A stretch of DNA of 64,000 nucleotides from UBA1181 sp963626555 (GTDB lineage Bacteria; Bacteroidota; Bacteroidia; Bacteroidales; Paludibacteraceae). Below the pieces are notes generated by a model. The model saw only the letters and a program-made list of their open reading frames with translations. It had not been told where the DNA came from and ran no database searches. This document shows, piece by piece, positions 43,495-51,876 of the stretch; the first letter of the stretch is position 1; every line of letters starts with the position of its first letter. Location: assembly GCA_963626555.1 (NCBI GenBank), contig CAVFXQ010000001.1, positions 1 to 64,000 of the forward strand. Direction: 5' to 3'. A program made the position numbers and the translations under genes.

Positions 43495-45010
43495 TGTTTT
43501 GAAGGTCATCTTTTATGGTGCGGAAGTCGGACGATTATATTGGGATAAACAAGGCAATCAGGCTGTTTTCAGTTACACTGCGTCCTTTGTAAAACAAGGC
43601 ATCGATATTGCTCCACTTGTTGCGTCTATCAAAAATTGGTCGCCTAACGCATTTCCTATTCTTGGCAATAAGGACAAAACGTACCAAGGTCTGCCATCGT
43701 TCATTGCAGATTCCCTTCCTGATAGATGGGGAAACAAAGTTTTTGAACAATGGGCAGCGCAGAACCATATACCGCTTCGTCAACTCACTCCTGTCGACAA
43801 ATTAGCATTTATAGGGAAGCGGGGAATGGGTGCATTAGAATTCGAACCAGCCACTTCAGAGTTGGAGTCTTCAGAAAAATTGGAGATAGATAGCTTGTAC
43901 AAATTGGCAAAAGAGATTTTCTGCGAACGAGAGCAAATCGCCATTCTGCCCGATGAGCAACTCACTATGCAAAGCCTCTATGAGGTAGGCACATCCGCGG
44001 GCGGACAGCACCCTAAAGCCATCATTGCCATCAATGAAGAAACAGGCGACATTCGTTCAGGACAGGTCCTTCTTCCCCAAGAATACACCTATTACATTTT
44101 GAAATTTGCAGAAAGTGGAGATTTCCCATTCACGAACATCGAAATGACATACTATGAGGTGGCAAAACTGGCAGGAATCAATTTTATGCCTTCTCGACTC
44201 ATTGAAGTAGATGGGAAAAAACATTTTCTGACACAACGTTTTGACAGAAAAAATGGGGAAAAAATACATATTCAAACGTTGGCTGCTATGATGCCCGGAG
44301 CTACGAGTTATGAAGAACTGTTTGCAGTATGCAGGGAGTTGAACATTTCGCAAACAGAAATTGAAGAGCAATATAAACGATTGATATTCAATCAATTTGG
44401 AGGAAATATAGATGACCATAGCAAAAATTTCTCCTTTATGATGGAGAAAGACAACCAATGGCACATCACTCCTGCCTACGACCTCACTTTTACCACAAAC
44501 TTAGACGGAGCAAACTACGAAAAACGCCATTCTCTTACCCTTTTAGGCAAAGACAACGGTATTACGGAGAAGAATCTTCTGCAGTTTGCCCAAGAAAACA
44601 ACATTCGGGAAGCAGAACGAATAATTGCGGAAGTTGCAGAGGCGTTTACCCATCTGCATGAAATCGCACTTAACAACGGAGTTGACGCTTATTGGGCAGA
44701 TAGAATAGAAGCGTTCGTTGCACAACTTGTACCTCCAGTGTTTGCAGAAAGGATGAAGCACTATCTCCCAACCATTCTGGAACCTTATAAAACAGATAAC
44801 GGTCTGACAGTGAACAACTTTAAACTGACAGAAACGCCCCATCACGACTTTTACCTCATCACTGAAATCAATGGTCAAAAGTATAGATACACCGCACGGC
44901 GAAACAGCAAATTGGCAAAAAAAATCATCCAAAATGGACGAAGCAAGATGAGTGTAGAATGTATAAAAGGGTTGATTGATGAGTATTTATTACCTTTAGT
45001 GAAGGGGTAA
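43484..45010 (+). CDS. hipA: HipA family serine/threonine kinase toxin
   Basis: 508 residues. N-terminal couple domain (about 1-105, with SLPDRWGNKVFEQW), then the kinase-like core: glycine-rich TSAGGQHPKAI, a lysine in YILKFA, the catalytic GGNIDDHSKNF (about 306-316) and the metal-binding AYDLTF. Family toxins phosphorylate aminoacyl-tRNA synthetases and cause dormancy. The protein carries about 90 extra residues at the C-terminus (about 420-508) compared with E. coli HipA (440), of unknown role. All catalytic residues seem present. It overlaps hipB by 11 bp. Confidence 0.9.
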   Translation: MENNVLKVIFYGAEVGRLYWDKQGNQAVFSYTASFVKQGIDIAPLVASIKNWSPNAFPILGNKDKTYQGLPSFIADSLPDRWGNKVFEQWAAQNHIPLRQLTPVDKLAFIGKRGMGALEFEPATSELESSEKLEIDSLYKLAKEIFCEREQIAILPDEQLTMQSLYEVGTSAGGQHPKAIIAINEETGDIRSGQVLLPQEYTYYILKFAESGDFPFTNIEMTYYEVAKLAGINFMPSRLIEVDGKKHFLTQRFDRKNGEKIHIQTLAAMMPGATSYEELFAVCRELNISQTEIEEQYKRLIFNQFGGNIDDHSKNFSFMMEKDNQWHITPAYDLTFTTNLDGANYEKRHSLTLLGKDNGITEKNLLQFAQENNIREAERIIAEVAEAFTHLHEIALNNGVDAYWADRIEAFVAQLVPPVFAERMKHYLPTILEPYKTDNGLTVNNFKLTETPHHDFYLITEINGQKYRYTARRNSKLAKKIIQNGRSKMSVECIKGLIDEYLLPLVKG

Positions 45011-45036
45011 TCTTTGAATATAGACAGCAGAAAATC

Positions 45037-45149
45037 AAGTACATAGAACACAACACAAGAAAAATTCACACAAATCTGAAATTTGTTGCGTCAAATTTTG
45101 TTAAGAGCGTTTTTTTATTTGCTCCCCTAAAAAACATTTATATGAAAAA
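45037..45149 (+). repeat. Downstream tail repeat, copy 2
   Basis: Second copy of the sequence found after the hipB remnant (41780-41896). It also ends in an ATG-A5, but here the following frame has no secreted protein; the gene that followed was replaced. Confidence 0.85.
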
Positions 45150-45181
45150 TTTATTGCTGTCCGCTAAAACTTTTTCAAGCA

Positions 45182-45240
45182 TAACTAACAAAGGTGGGTT
45201 ACTCTCTCGGAACTCACCCTTGTTAGTTACTTTTGTTTGT
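45182..45240. terminator. Long hairpin, bidirectional terminator
   Basis: 45182-45200 and 45211-45229 pair over 19 positions with two mismatches and a 10-nt loop. T-rich flank on the plus side (cttttgtttg). It overlaps the last codon of the decayed minus-strand gene, so it may serve both strands. Confidence 0.65.
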
Positions 45241-46037
45241 GAAAAAAATTATATAACAATACCACTCCAACCTTTACAATCGACTGGTTACTTAGTTTGA
45301 AACGTTCCGCATAGCCATTGTTCTCAATCTGTTGCAAGGCCACATCTGCTGAACCGCCTAACTTCAACTCTATTAGATAAAGCACGCCATTGGTTTTCAG
45401 AACCATATCTATTCTGCCTCTTGACGTTCTAACCTCAACATCAACATACTGTCCCATCAACGTGAATATGATATATAACACTTGTTGCCAATGACCTTCA
45501 TATTTTGTGTTGTCGCAATACGGAACAGTTTGCAAAAAAATCTGCAATTGACGGAAGACTTCATCTATATTTCCTTTTTTGAAACTATTTACCAAATTCA
45601 CTAATAAACCATTTGTTTCAACTGTTTTATCTTGAATATAATACGGAAGAAGAGACTGGTACAACCCGACTTTCACCTCCTCATTCGGAATTTCCAACCG
45701 ATACTGCAACGTCTCCGAATCATATCCTTTAATCGTGATATATCCACTTTGATATAGCAATGGTATCGCTGTCGTCATTGATTCAGTCGGTATGTTAAAA
45801 TCAGATAGGTTGACGTTCCCGTATCAAACCAATAAGGTTTTGTAGCCCCTCGTAAAAAGCTCGGAACAAACTACATGGATTAAAAAAACAAAACGAAGAC
45901 AACAACTGGTTTTCCATTCTTTTCGTAGATTTTCCGAATCAACTCATTCATCCTGTTGTTGAGTCCAACACGCGTAGATTTCACGTCGTTCACACCACTG
46001 ACATCATGCACGACAGTGCCAAGATGACGTTTCGTAA
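45227..46037 (-). pseudogene. Decayed AAA-ATPase / PD-(D/E)XK nuclease-like gene
   Basis: The C-terminal piece (45227-45778, 183 residues) is the PD-(D/E)XK_9-like end of the AAA-ATPase-like/DUF1703 family: IPLLYQSGYITIKGYDSE, then VDVEVRTSRGRIDMVLKTNG and YLIELKLGGSADVALQQI (Asp, Glu, Lys of the nuclease fold). Upstream in another frame 45799-45840 encodes KPYWFDTGTSTYLI, the expected mid-protein motif. Further up 45880-46037 encodes STRVGLNNRMNELIRKIYEK and GKPVVV, the region before Walker B. So about half of the ~520-residue protein is missing through deletions and a frameshift. Confidence 0.8.
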
Positions 46038-46039
46038 CA

Positions 46040-46075
46040 CAAAAAACCGCCGACATATTTGCCGACGGTTTTTAT
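46040..46075 (-). terminator. Terminator of the coiled-coil lipoprotein gene
   Basis: On the minus strand AAAAACCGTCGGC pairs with GTCGGCGGTTTTTT around a 6-nt loop. About 16 bp after the stop at 46091. Confidence 0.75.
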
Positions 46076-46090
46076 TTAATGTTTTATCAA

Positions 46091-46945
46091 TTACTTAACT
46101 TGAATGATCAACTTATGAGTATTTGACCAGAATGCACTGTAGTTTGTAATCTTCAAAACCAAATTCTTATCTTCATCAGATTTTCTTGTGATAGTGTAAG
46201 AATTGATTGGGTGAGATGACAAAACGAAAGCTTTCTTAGAACCAAGATCCAACTCAGAGAACTCGCGAATATCAACTTTTGTAAAGTAGCTTGTGTTGAT
46301 TGAAGCAGAACTCAACAACCTAGCCTTCAAACCTTTTGCCTTGATTTCTGACTTGTTACCTACAAAATAGTAAGCAGTATTCAACTCTGCATCTTGTGCT
46401 TGAATAGCAGCTAATTGCTGTGCATTCACTTGATTTACTGAATCTTGAATTGCATTCATGCTTATAATTGTACTATCAAGACTAGCAATCTTAACGTCCT
46501 TAGCAGCCAACTTAGCCTGCATATCCTTCAAATTTGCTTCACTCGCTTTCAACTGGCTTTGCAAGTTACTAACCAATCCTCTGAAGTAAGCAGCATTTCC
46601 TTTCGCTTTTGCCAATGCTGAATCCAAAGAAGCAATTTGCTCACGACTTGAACGAATTGACTCTGCAATCGTCTGGAAGTCTTGTTGAAGCTTTGCCTTT
46701 GTATCAGCGTTCACACCCTCTGCTCCTGAAGTCTCTTCAATGATACCCAACTCTGTACTCTTCAAACTAGCAAGGTTTGATTGTACTTCTTGAATCATCT
46801 CCAAGTAAGAATTCATCTCGTCTTCTACTTGATCCTTCTCTGCTTGGATTGAGTCTCTTTGAAATTGAGCCTGTTCCATCTCACCTTTGTAGCATGATGT
46901 TGCCATCATAGCCACTACTGCACTGAAAAATAAAACTTTCTTCAT
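46091..46945 (-). CDS. Coiled-coil lipoprotein
   Basis: 284 residues. Lipobox MMATSC (about 13-18). Residues ~22-185 are a nearly continuous coiled coil rich in Gln, Ala, Ser, Leu and Asp. A C-terminal globular part (about 190-284) has YYFVGNKSEIKAKGL, TKVDIREFSELDL and AFVLSSHPINSY. The layout is like the Bacteroides lipoproteins named Cbp1-type collagen-binding adhesins; I recall this only in outline, so the name is not adopted. Likely an outer-membrane or periplasmic structural protein. Confidence 0.75.
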   Translation of the reverse strand: MKKVLFFSAVVAMMATSCYKGEMEQAQFQRDSIQAEKDQVEDEMNSYLEMIQEVQSNLASLKSTELGIIEETSGAEGVNADTKAKLQQDFQTIAESIRSSREQIASLDSALAKAKGNAAYFRGLVSNLQSQLKASEANLKDMQAKLAAKDVKIASLDSTIISMNAIQDSVNQVNAQQLAAIQAQDAELNTAYYFVGNKSEIKAKGLKARLLSSASINTSYFTKVDIREFSELDLGSKKAFVLSSHPINSYTITRKSDEDKNLVLKITNYSAFWSNTHKLIIQVK

Positions 46946-46976
46946 TTTTTTGAAATGTTATAAAATTATTAATTGA

Positions 46977-47738
46977 TCAATCTTTATTTTTTTCAAATTT
47001 ATCCTCATCAACCTCTTCTTCCTCCTCTTGAAATTTCTTTTTTTCTTTTCCCTCTTTTCCTGCAATCACCACGACTATCTCTCCTTTCGGTGCTTTCTCT
47101 TCGAAATGTGCCTTCACTTCTGCAACAGTTCCTCGTACTGTCTCTTCATACACTTTCGAAATTTCCCTCGTAACCGAAACTTTTCGATCTGCTCCCATCA
47201 CCTCCTCTATCTGAATAAGCAATTTCACCAATCGAAATGGCGACTCATACAATATCGTCGTTCGCTCCTCTTGCTCAATCTCCTTCAATTTCGTCTGACG
47301 ACCTTTTTTCTGAGGCAAAAATCCCTCAAAACAAAACCGATCAGTAGGAAATCCAGAGTCAACCAAAGCTGGAACAAAGGCTGTCGCCCCCGGTAAACAC
47401 TCTATCTCAACACCAGCCTCCGAACATGCCCGAGACAAAAGAAAACCAGGATCAGAAATGGACGGTGTCCCTGCATCCGAAATCAAAGCGATACTCTCGC
47501 CCATCTTCAAACGCTCTACCACGCTTCCTACCGTCTTATGCTCGTTGAACTTATGATGAGACAATAATTTATTCTCTATCTCATAATGCTTCAACAACAC
47601 ACTTGAGGTTCTCGTGTCCTCCGCCAATATCAAATCCACCTCTTTTAAAACACGAATGGCGCGAAAGGTCATATCCTCCATGTTTCCGACAGGCGTCGGC
47701 ACCAAATAAAGTTTTCCAAATGTTTTCGCTCTTTCCAT
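46977..47738 (-). CDS. rsmI: 16S rRNA (cytidine(1402)-2'-O)-methyltransferase
   Basis: 253 residues from the ATG at 47738; the TTG upstream adds nine residues that the family lacks. The SAM-binding tetrapyrrole-methylase fold shows LYLVPTPVGNMEDMTFRAI, LAEDTRTSSVLL, ISDAGTPSISDPG and LPGATAFVPALVDSGFPTD. It 2'-O-methylates C1402 in the decoding centre with SAM. The C-terminus is a long Glu/Lys-rich tail (about 225-253) beyond the usual end. Confidence 0.95.
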   Translation of the reverse strand: MERAKTFGKLYLVPTPVGNMEDMTFRAIRVLKEVDLILAEDTRTSSVLLKHYEIENKLLSHHKFNEHKTVGSVVERLKMGESIALISDAGTPSISDPGFLLSRACSEAGVEIECLPGATAFVPALVDSGFPTDRFCFEGFLPQKKGRQTKLKEIEQEERTTILYESPFRLVKLLIQIEEVMGADRKVSVTREISKVYEETVRGTVAEVKAHFEEKAPKGEIVVVIAGKEGKEKKKFQEEEEEVDEDKFEKNKD

Positions 47739-47774
47739 GTTCTTTATCTGTCCTTCAAAAAGCAATTCACAAAA

Positions 47775-48389
47775 TTATGAAAAATGTGCTTTCAAAAGTT
47801 TATAAAATTCATTCACACCCTCATTCTCTTCATCCCATTGATACTGAGATAGATAATCAAGAGCTTCTTCGTATGTATTCAACTTATTAATCTCTGCTAC
47901 CGCCTTATTCATTTCGTTGGCATCATTATTAAAAAGTTTTATGTATAAGAACCTGTCTCCTATGCTTATTTTCAACGGCTTTAGAAATCGACGCTCACTC
48001 GCGACATTCTTCTTTGTCGTTAAATTAGAATCTTCAAGCTTTTCCTTCGGTTCTTCTGCAACGGTCTCTTTAACCTCCTGATCTTCTACAACATCCTCCC
48101 CAAGAGTTGACACAGTTTCCTCCTCTACAAAATTCTCTTCTTTTGTATCTTCAAAATCCTTAGCATCTTCTACTGTTTCTACTCGTTGGTAATCATCGAT
48201 TTGCTCTTCAGATTTTTTTTCAGATTCTTTTGAAAGCATGTCTATAATCGCAACCATAGACTCTACTTTCGCTTTGGACAATAATAACAACCCAGATGGT
48301 ATCTCTTCCACCTCCGTCAACGACTCGCACAGAAGAGACATCTCCCTGATTTCCCTCACCAAAAGATTCCTATAATCCTTACTGTCCAT
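47775..48389 (-). CDS. Conserved hypothetical protein with acidic middle
   Basis: 204 residues in three parts: a helical N-terminus (1-65), a very acidic, probably disordered middle (about 65-140, Glu/Asp/Val/Thr), and a compact C-terminus (about 140-204) with ISIGDRFLYIKLFNNDANEM and LNTYEEALDYLSQYQWD. I have seen this C-terminal pattern as a conserved unnamed Bacteroidales protein but know no function. No signal peptide. It lies 36 bp upstream of rsmI on the same strand. Confidence 0.75.
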   Translation of the reverse strand: MDSKDYRNLLVREIREMSLLCESLTEVEEIPSGLLLLSKAKVESMVAIIDMLSKESEKKSEEQIDDYQRVETVEDAKDFEDTKEENFVEEETVSTLGEDVVEDQEVKETVAEEPKEKLEDSNLTTKKNVASERRFLKPLKISIGDRFLYIKLFNNDANEMNKAVAEINKLNTYEEALDYLSQYQWDEENEGVNEFYKLLKAHFS

Positions 48390-48414
48390 TCAATACAATA
48401 TTCAAACAAATTTC

Positions 48415-48422
48415 TATCTTTG
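48415..48422 (+). promoter_or_regulatory. -7 promoter element
   Basis: TATCTTTG, 72 bp before the AI-2E transporter start. The intergenic space also separates it from a divergent gene; no TTG at 20 bp upstream. Confidence 0.5.
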
Positions 48423-48494
48423 CGAAATGCGAATGTAAAGAATATTTTTTTCTTATACGACATTTGCAGTTAAAATTATTTTAAAGAATCGTTC

Positions 48495-49628
48495 ATGGGT
48501 AGTTTTTTCTCAAAACCATTCACTTTAGATAGTACAGTTCGCTTGACTATTTCTATCATTTCAATATTAGCTATCATTCTATTGTTTAGATATTTATCCC
48601 CAATTCTACTTCCTTTTTTCATTGCATGGCTCGTTGCCTACATCGTTCATCCTCTCGTGGTTTTCTCTCAAAAGAAATTAGGTATCTCAAACCGCACAAT
48701 TGCTGTTATCTTCGTACTTTGCTCCACCCTATTGGTCTTATGCTTAGGCATCTACTTCATTTTTCCTATGTTAATTGACCAATTTGTAAAACTAAAGGAT
48801 TTTATCATAGAATATGTAAGCAATTCAAATATTACAATGGTTTACTCCTGGGAACCCCTACTCCGTAAATTCTTGATAGACAACCATATCGTCGAACTTT
48901 TTATGCAAGAAAATCTGACAGATTTCTTCTCATACCTCTTTCCTTTTGCGCAAACTATCTTAAACCAATCGGTTGCTATTACAGGCGCACTTATAACGTT
49001 CTTTTTTTCAATTCTTTACTTGTTTTTTATCTTAAAAGACTATCAAGTCATCAATGAACATTTTATCGCACTTATCCCCAATAAATACAAAGACAAAGTT
49101 TCACTTATTATGCAAGATTTGGAAATGGGCATGAGCAACTACTACAGAGGTCAGTTTATTGTAGTCCTTGCTGTCGGAACACTCTATGCTTTAGGGTTTT
49201 ACGTCATTGATATGCCTATCGGTATCTTAATGGGTATCATCGTTGGAATTCTCAATTTCGTGCCCTATCTCCAAATTGTCGCCATTCCACCTTGCATTCT
49301 CTTAATGTTGGTTCATTCCTTGGAAACAGGTACTTCTACAATCTTTTCTCTCGTTTTCTTGCTCATCGTTTTCGCAGTCGTGCAAGTGATTCAAGACGGC
49401 TTCCTCGTGCCTAAAATTATGGGAAAGAAAATGGGTCTCAACGCAGCTGTTATCCTTCTTTCTCTCTCCATTTTTGGTATGCTCTTCGGCGTCATAGGTC
49501 TCATTATCGCCCTACCTATCACCACTTTAATGATTTCATATTATAAGCGGTACATTTTAACTAAGGTCAACCACCGCTACCAACAGCAACAAGAATCCCC
49601 CGAAAATACAGATCCGTTACACCAATAA
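48495..49628 (+). CDS. AI-2E family transporter (PerM/TqsA type)
   Basis: 377 residues with about seven or eight helices. N-terminal double helix LFRYLSPILLPFFIAWLVAY, and the C-terminal signature GILNFVPYLQIVAIPP and VQVIQDGFLVPKIMGKKMGL. Family members export AI-2 or other solutes or act as Na+/H+ antiporters; the substrate here is open. It begins the plus-strand run that continues with prmC 20 bp later. Confidence 0.88.
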   Translation: MGSFFSKPFTLDSTVRLTISIISILAIILLFRYLSPILLPFFIAWLVAYIVHPLVVFSQKKLGISNRTIAVIFVLCSTLLVLCLGIYFIFPMLIDQFVKLKDFIIEYVSNSNITMVYSWEPLLRKFLIDNHIVELFMQENLTDFFSYLFPFAQTILNQSVAITGALITFFFSILYLFFILKDYQVINEHFIALIPNKYKDKVSLIMQDLEMGMSNYYRGQFIVVLAVGTLYALGFYVIDMPIGILMGIIVGILNFVPYLQIVAIPPCILLMLVHSLETGTSTIFSLVFLLIVFAVVQVIQDGFLVPKIMGKKMGLNAAVILLSLSIFGMLFGVIGLIIALPITTLMISYYKRYILTKVNHRYQQQQESPENTDPLHQ

Positions 49629-49648
49629 ACAATTAACATAGACTCAAT

Positions 49649-50494
49649 ATGCTACCCAAAATACAGGATTTTAAAGCAAAACTTAAACATCTCTACGATG
49701 AACGAGAGTCTAAAAATTTGTATTACAGAGTTTTAGAAGAAATTCTTGATTGCGACACAACCGCTCTACTACTTCACGGAGATGAACGAATGACAGACGA
49801 CAAACTATCTGATTATCAGAAAATTGTAGACAATTTATCATCTGGAATTCCCATCCAACATATCTTTGGCTATACAATTTTTCACAATAATCAATTTTTC
49901 GTAAATCCTGATGTGTTAACTCCACGTCCAGAGACAGAAGAGTTAATCAACTGGATATTAGAAACCTCAACAAATTATAAAAATCTGTTAGATATAGGTA
50001 CGGGTAGTGGTTGTATCGCCATTAGTCTAAAAAAAGAACTTGTTAGCACCTCTATTTTTGCCGTAGATGTCTCGGAGAAAGCATTAGAAACAGCAAAGAG
50101 AAACAACCTATTTAATAAAACCAATGTCCAATTCATTTTAGACGATATACTATCACCCAAAGTTTCTTATCCTCAGTTTTCTTGCATTGTCAGTAATCCT
50201 CCCTATATTCGTATTTCAGAGAAGCAAGAAATGCATACGAATGTATTAGAACACGATCCTCATCTTGCCCTATTCGTAACAGATGAAGATCCTCTAATTT
50301 TCTATCGGGAAATTGCTCATTTTGGGCAGTCGTACTTAGAAGAGGATGGCTATCTATTTTTTGAAATAAATGAAAGTCTTGCTGATGAAACAATGCAGTT
50401 ACTGTCTGTCAATCACTATGTTGATATAATATTAAAACAGGATATTAATGGAAAAAACAGAATGATCAGATGCAGAAAAAGCAACGTCAAATAA
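49649..50494 (+). CDS. prmC: Peptide chain release factor N5-glutamine methyltransferase
   Basis: 281 residues. An N-terminal helical domain (1-85) is followed by a Rossmann methyltransferase with LLDIGTGSGCIAISL, FAVDVSEKALETAK and the NPPY catalytic motif in VSNPPYIR. It methylates the Gln of the GGQ motif of RF1/RF2 using SAM. Its last 25 bp overlap recX, so translation is coupled. Confidence 0.95.
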   Translation: MLPKIQDFKAKLKHLYDERESKNLYYRVLEEILDCDTTALLLHGDERMTDDKLSDYQKIVDNLSSGIPIQHIFGYTIFHNNQFFVNPDVLTPRPETEELINWILETSTNYKNLLDIGTGSGCIAISLKKELVSTSIFAVDVSEKALETAKRNNLFNKTNVQFILDDILSPKVSYPQFSCIVSNPPYIRISEKQEMHTNVLEHDPHLALFVTDEDPLIFYREIAHFGQSYLEEDGYLFFEINESLADETMQLLSVNHYVDIILKQDINGKNRMIRCRKSNVK

Positions 50495-51000
50495 GCTGCG
50501 AAGAGGCATTATTCAGATTGGCATCCCAGTGTTCGCTCTCTGAACAATGCTTGCAATCGTGCAAACAGAAATTAGAGAAATGGAATATCTCTGATGTTGA
50601 TTCAAAAGCAATCCTCGACAGGTTGCAAGCCGAGAAATATATTGATGAGCGTCGTTACGCAACCTTTTTCGTCAAAGATAAATATACCTTGGAACACTGG
50701 GGAAAAAAGAAAATTGAATTGTATCTAAGACGGAAAAACATACCTCTGCCCTATATCAAAGAAGCTCTCGGAATAGTAGAAGAAGAAAACTACGAAGACC
50801 AACTTTACCAAATGATTTTTCAAAAGATAAAGTCTACAAAAGCCAAAAGCAAATACGAACTGAAAGGAAAACTTTTTCGCTTTGCCATTAGCAGAGGTTT
50901 TGAAAGTGATTTATCTTTGAAAACGATTGACAAAGCAATTCAAAATAGCAATATTAATTTTTCTACGGATGAAGATGAAATCAAACCATTTGAGTATTAA
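50470..51000 (+). CDS. recX: Recombination regulatory protein RecX
   Basis: 176 residues built from short three-helix repeats: QISCEEALFRLASQCSLSEQ, then LQAEKYIDERRYATFFVKDK and a WGKKKIELYLRRKNIPL repeat. RecX binds RecA filaments and modulates their activity. No recA is nearby. It overlaps prmC by 25 bp and the CPBP gene by 32 bp. Confidence 0.88.
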   Translation: MQKKQRQISCEEALFRLASQCSLSEQCLQSCKQKLEKWNISDVDSKAILDRLQAEKYIDERRYATFFVKDKYTLEHWGKKKIELYLRRKNIPLPYIKEALGIVEEENYEDQLYQMIFQKIKSTKAKSKYELKGKLFRFAISRGFESDLSLKTIDKAIQNSNINFSTDEDEIKPFEY

Positions 51001-51874
51001 CGGTTTATTTGCAGATAGTAGCAAAGGAATAAAAATTTTAGTTGCATTTTTATCTATTCTCCTCTGCTCTGTTACTTTCTCTACCTTAGGTTATGTCGTT
51101 ATGAAATTATTCAACGATCCTATTCTTTCAAAAAAATGGCTCCAACTACTTTCTGCATTGGGTACATTTGTATGCGCTCCTTGCTTAGCCAGTATTTTAA
51201 TCTTTCGTAATTGGAAGGAAGCACTATCGTTGCGTACCTCTAAAATCATTTTTTTTGGATTGGCATTAATTTCAATCGTATCCTCTATGCCTTTCATCAA
51301 CTACATAACACAAATAAATGCGCAAATGCATCTACCCGACTGTTTTAAAGGTATTGAAGATATGATGCGTATGATGGAAGACCAAAACGGCGAACTAACA
51401 AAAGAGTTCCTTTCTGTAAGTTCTTTCAGCGGTTTCTTGATGAATATTATTGTATTGGCTCTGATTCCTGCTGTGGGTGAAGAACTTCTTTTCAGAGGAT
51501 TTCTACAAAAATGCATTGAAAAAATATCAGGAAACATTCACGTCGGAATTTGGGTAGCCGCTATTCTTTTTAGTGCCATCCACTGTCAATTCTACGGTTT
51601 CTTTCCTCGCATGATCATGGGTGCGTTGTTTGGCTATTTCCTATACTGGAGCGACAGTATTTTCGTTCCAATGGCATGCCATTTTTTCAACAATTCAATC
51701 ATTGTAGTCTGCTACTATTTCCTACAAGACCAAGTGGAATCTATAGAAAACTTAGGTAATGAAAACTTATGGGGTTGCCTTTGCAGCCTCTTTTTCGTTC
51801 TGCTTTTCTGCGAAATAATGCGTCGTTTCTCAAGTTCCTATCAAAATAACTTATCAAACACAGATTCGGAATAA
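50969..51874 (+). CDS. CPBP family intramembrane metalloprotease
   Basis: 301 residues from the ATG at 50969 (another ATG lies at 50975; a longer frame from 50927 would bury more of recX). About eight helices. The glutamate pair sits in GEELLFRGFLQKC, followed by FSAIHCQFYGFFPRMIMGAL and MACHFFNNS, the Abi/CAAX-protease motifs 1 to 3. Predicted to cut membrane substrates; role unknown. It overlaps recX and is followed 2 bp later by the SpoIID gene. Confidence 0.88.
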   Translation: MKMKSNHLSINGLFADSSKGIKILVAFLSILLCSVTFSTLGYVVMKLFNDPILSKKWLQLLSALGTFVCAPCLASILIFRNWKEALSLRTSKIIFFGLALISIVSSMPFINYITQINAQMHLPDCFKGIEDMMRMMEDQNGELTKEFLSVSSFSGFLMNIIVLALIPAVGEELLFRGFLQKCIEKISGNIHVGIWVAAILFSAIHCQFYGFFPRMIMGALFGYFLYWSDSIFVPMACHFFNNSIIVVCYYFLQDQVESIENLGNENLWGCLCSLFFVLLFCEIMRRFSSSYQNNLSNTDSE

Positions 51875-51876
51875 TC

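Noticed and set aside
45142..45300. Frame starting at the ATG of tail copy 2, about 50 codons
   Set aside because: It runs through the long hairpin and into the antisense of the decayed gene; no signal peptide or known sequence, so it looks like a remnant start only.
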